NCBI RefSeq assembly: GCF_001310895.1
Contig: NZ_BAZS01000006.1
Coordinates: 1 to 64,000 of the forward strand
From: Virgibacillus halodenitrificans JCM 12304
GTDB lineage: Bacteria; Bacillota; Bacilli; Bacillales; Amphibacillaceae
DNA: 64,000 bases
Direction of reading: 5' to 3'
Position numbers and translations under genes: made by a program. Of this stretch, positions 63,949-64,000 are shown piece after piece. The notes below the pieces were generated by a model. The model was not told the origin of the DNA and searched no databases. It saw nothing but the letters and a program-made list of their open reading frames with translations. How positions within the stretch are numbered: position 1 is the first letter of the stretch; each line of letters begins with the position of its first letter.

Positions 63949-64000
63949 AGTAATAAGATATTAACTCAAGCATTAGTATAAATATTTAGATAATAGGTTT

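Overview
The window reads as a stretch of chromosome from a low-GC, endospore-forming member of the Bacillaceae. The evidence is a dense set of sporulation genes (spoIIM, dacF-spoIIAA-spoIIAB-sigF, spoVAA/AB/AF, dacB-spmA-spmB, sleB-ypeB, spoVIF, spoIVA), strong AGGAGG ribosome binding sites with some GTG and TTG starts, and gene order that follows the Bacillus subtilis yqj-yqk-spoII-spoVA-ypu-res-ypb-ypf-yph segment. Several local differences from B. subtilis (pdp next to punA, a split spoVA operon, no ribDEAH, ansA beside prsW) suggest a more distant genus, perhaps near Oceanobacillus/Virgibacillus; that placement is inference. I saw no rRNA or tRNA gene, CRISPR array, prophage or insertion sequence.

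Layout. 1-10.6 kb: an interspersed repeat at the left edge, then dinB, an aldehyde dehydrogenase, rnz, namA, a glycerophosphodiesterase, yqjN, yqjP, yqjQ, a HesB-like protein and an aldo/keto reductase. 10.7-21.7 kb: nudF-endoQ, spoIIM, fur (behind a perfect PerR-type operator), yqzK-xerD, the nucleoside salvage cluster deoB-punA-pdp, then dacF and the sigma-F operon. 21.7-22.5 kb: a second, larger copy of the repeat. 22.5-29.7 kb: spoVAA-AB-AF, lysA, ppiB, a mini M50 metalloprotease, an orphan ribT, a 29-residue YjcZ peptide, and scpAB. 30-39.8 kb: dacB-spmA-spmB, rluB, resABC, resDE and a DUF4430 lipoprotein. 39.8-52.7 kb: fer, ypbB-recQ-ypbD and neighbours, ypbH (mecB), gudB, ypdA, ansA, prsW, sleB-ypeB and a PilZ protein. 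52.9-64 kb: cmk, plsC, ypfD, yphA, a YIEGIA pair, der, gpsA, spoVIF, yphE, yphF, spoIVA and hbs.

How the genes work together. The window covers much of the sporulation time course: the SpoIIAA/SpoIIAB/SigF switch after septation, SpoIIM in engulfment, DacF, DacB and SpmAB in cortex synthesis and core dehydration, SpoIVA at the base of the coat, and SpoVA, SleB and YpeB in germination. ScpAB, HU, XerD, EndoQ, DinB and RecQ serve chromosome organisation and repair. ResABC builds c-type cytochromes under ResDE control. Fur and a PerR-type site link iron and peroxide control.

The main caveat is quality. Ten genes (dinB, endoQ, fur, xerD, punA, spmA, ypdA, der, gpsA and possibly none beyond these nine certain cases) need a one- or two-base correction to read through; I can name nine with confidence, and seven of them are explained by exactly one missing base. 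Because they include normally essential genes (der, gpsA) and the downstream frames are intact and conserved in sequence, consensus errors are more likely than real gene decay. The features most worth follow-up are the structured repeat family, the PerR box before fur, an AAT-repeat promoter before ribT, and the missing spoVAC-D-E block.
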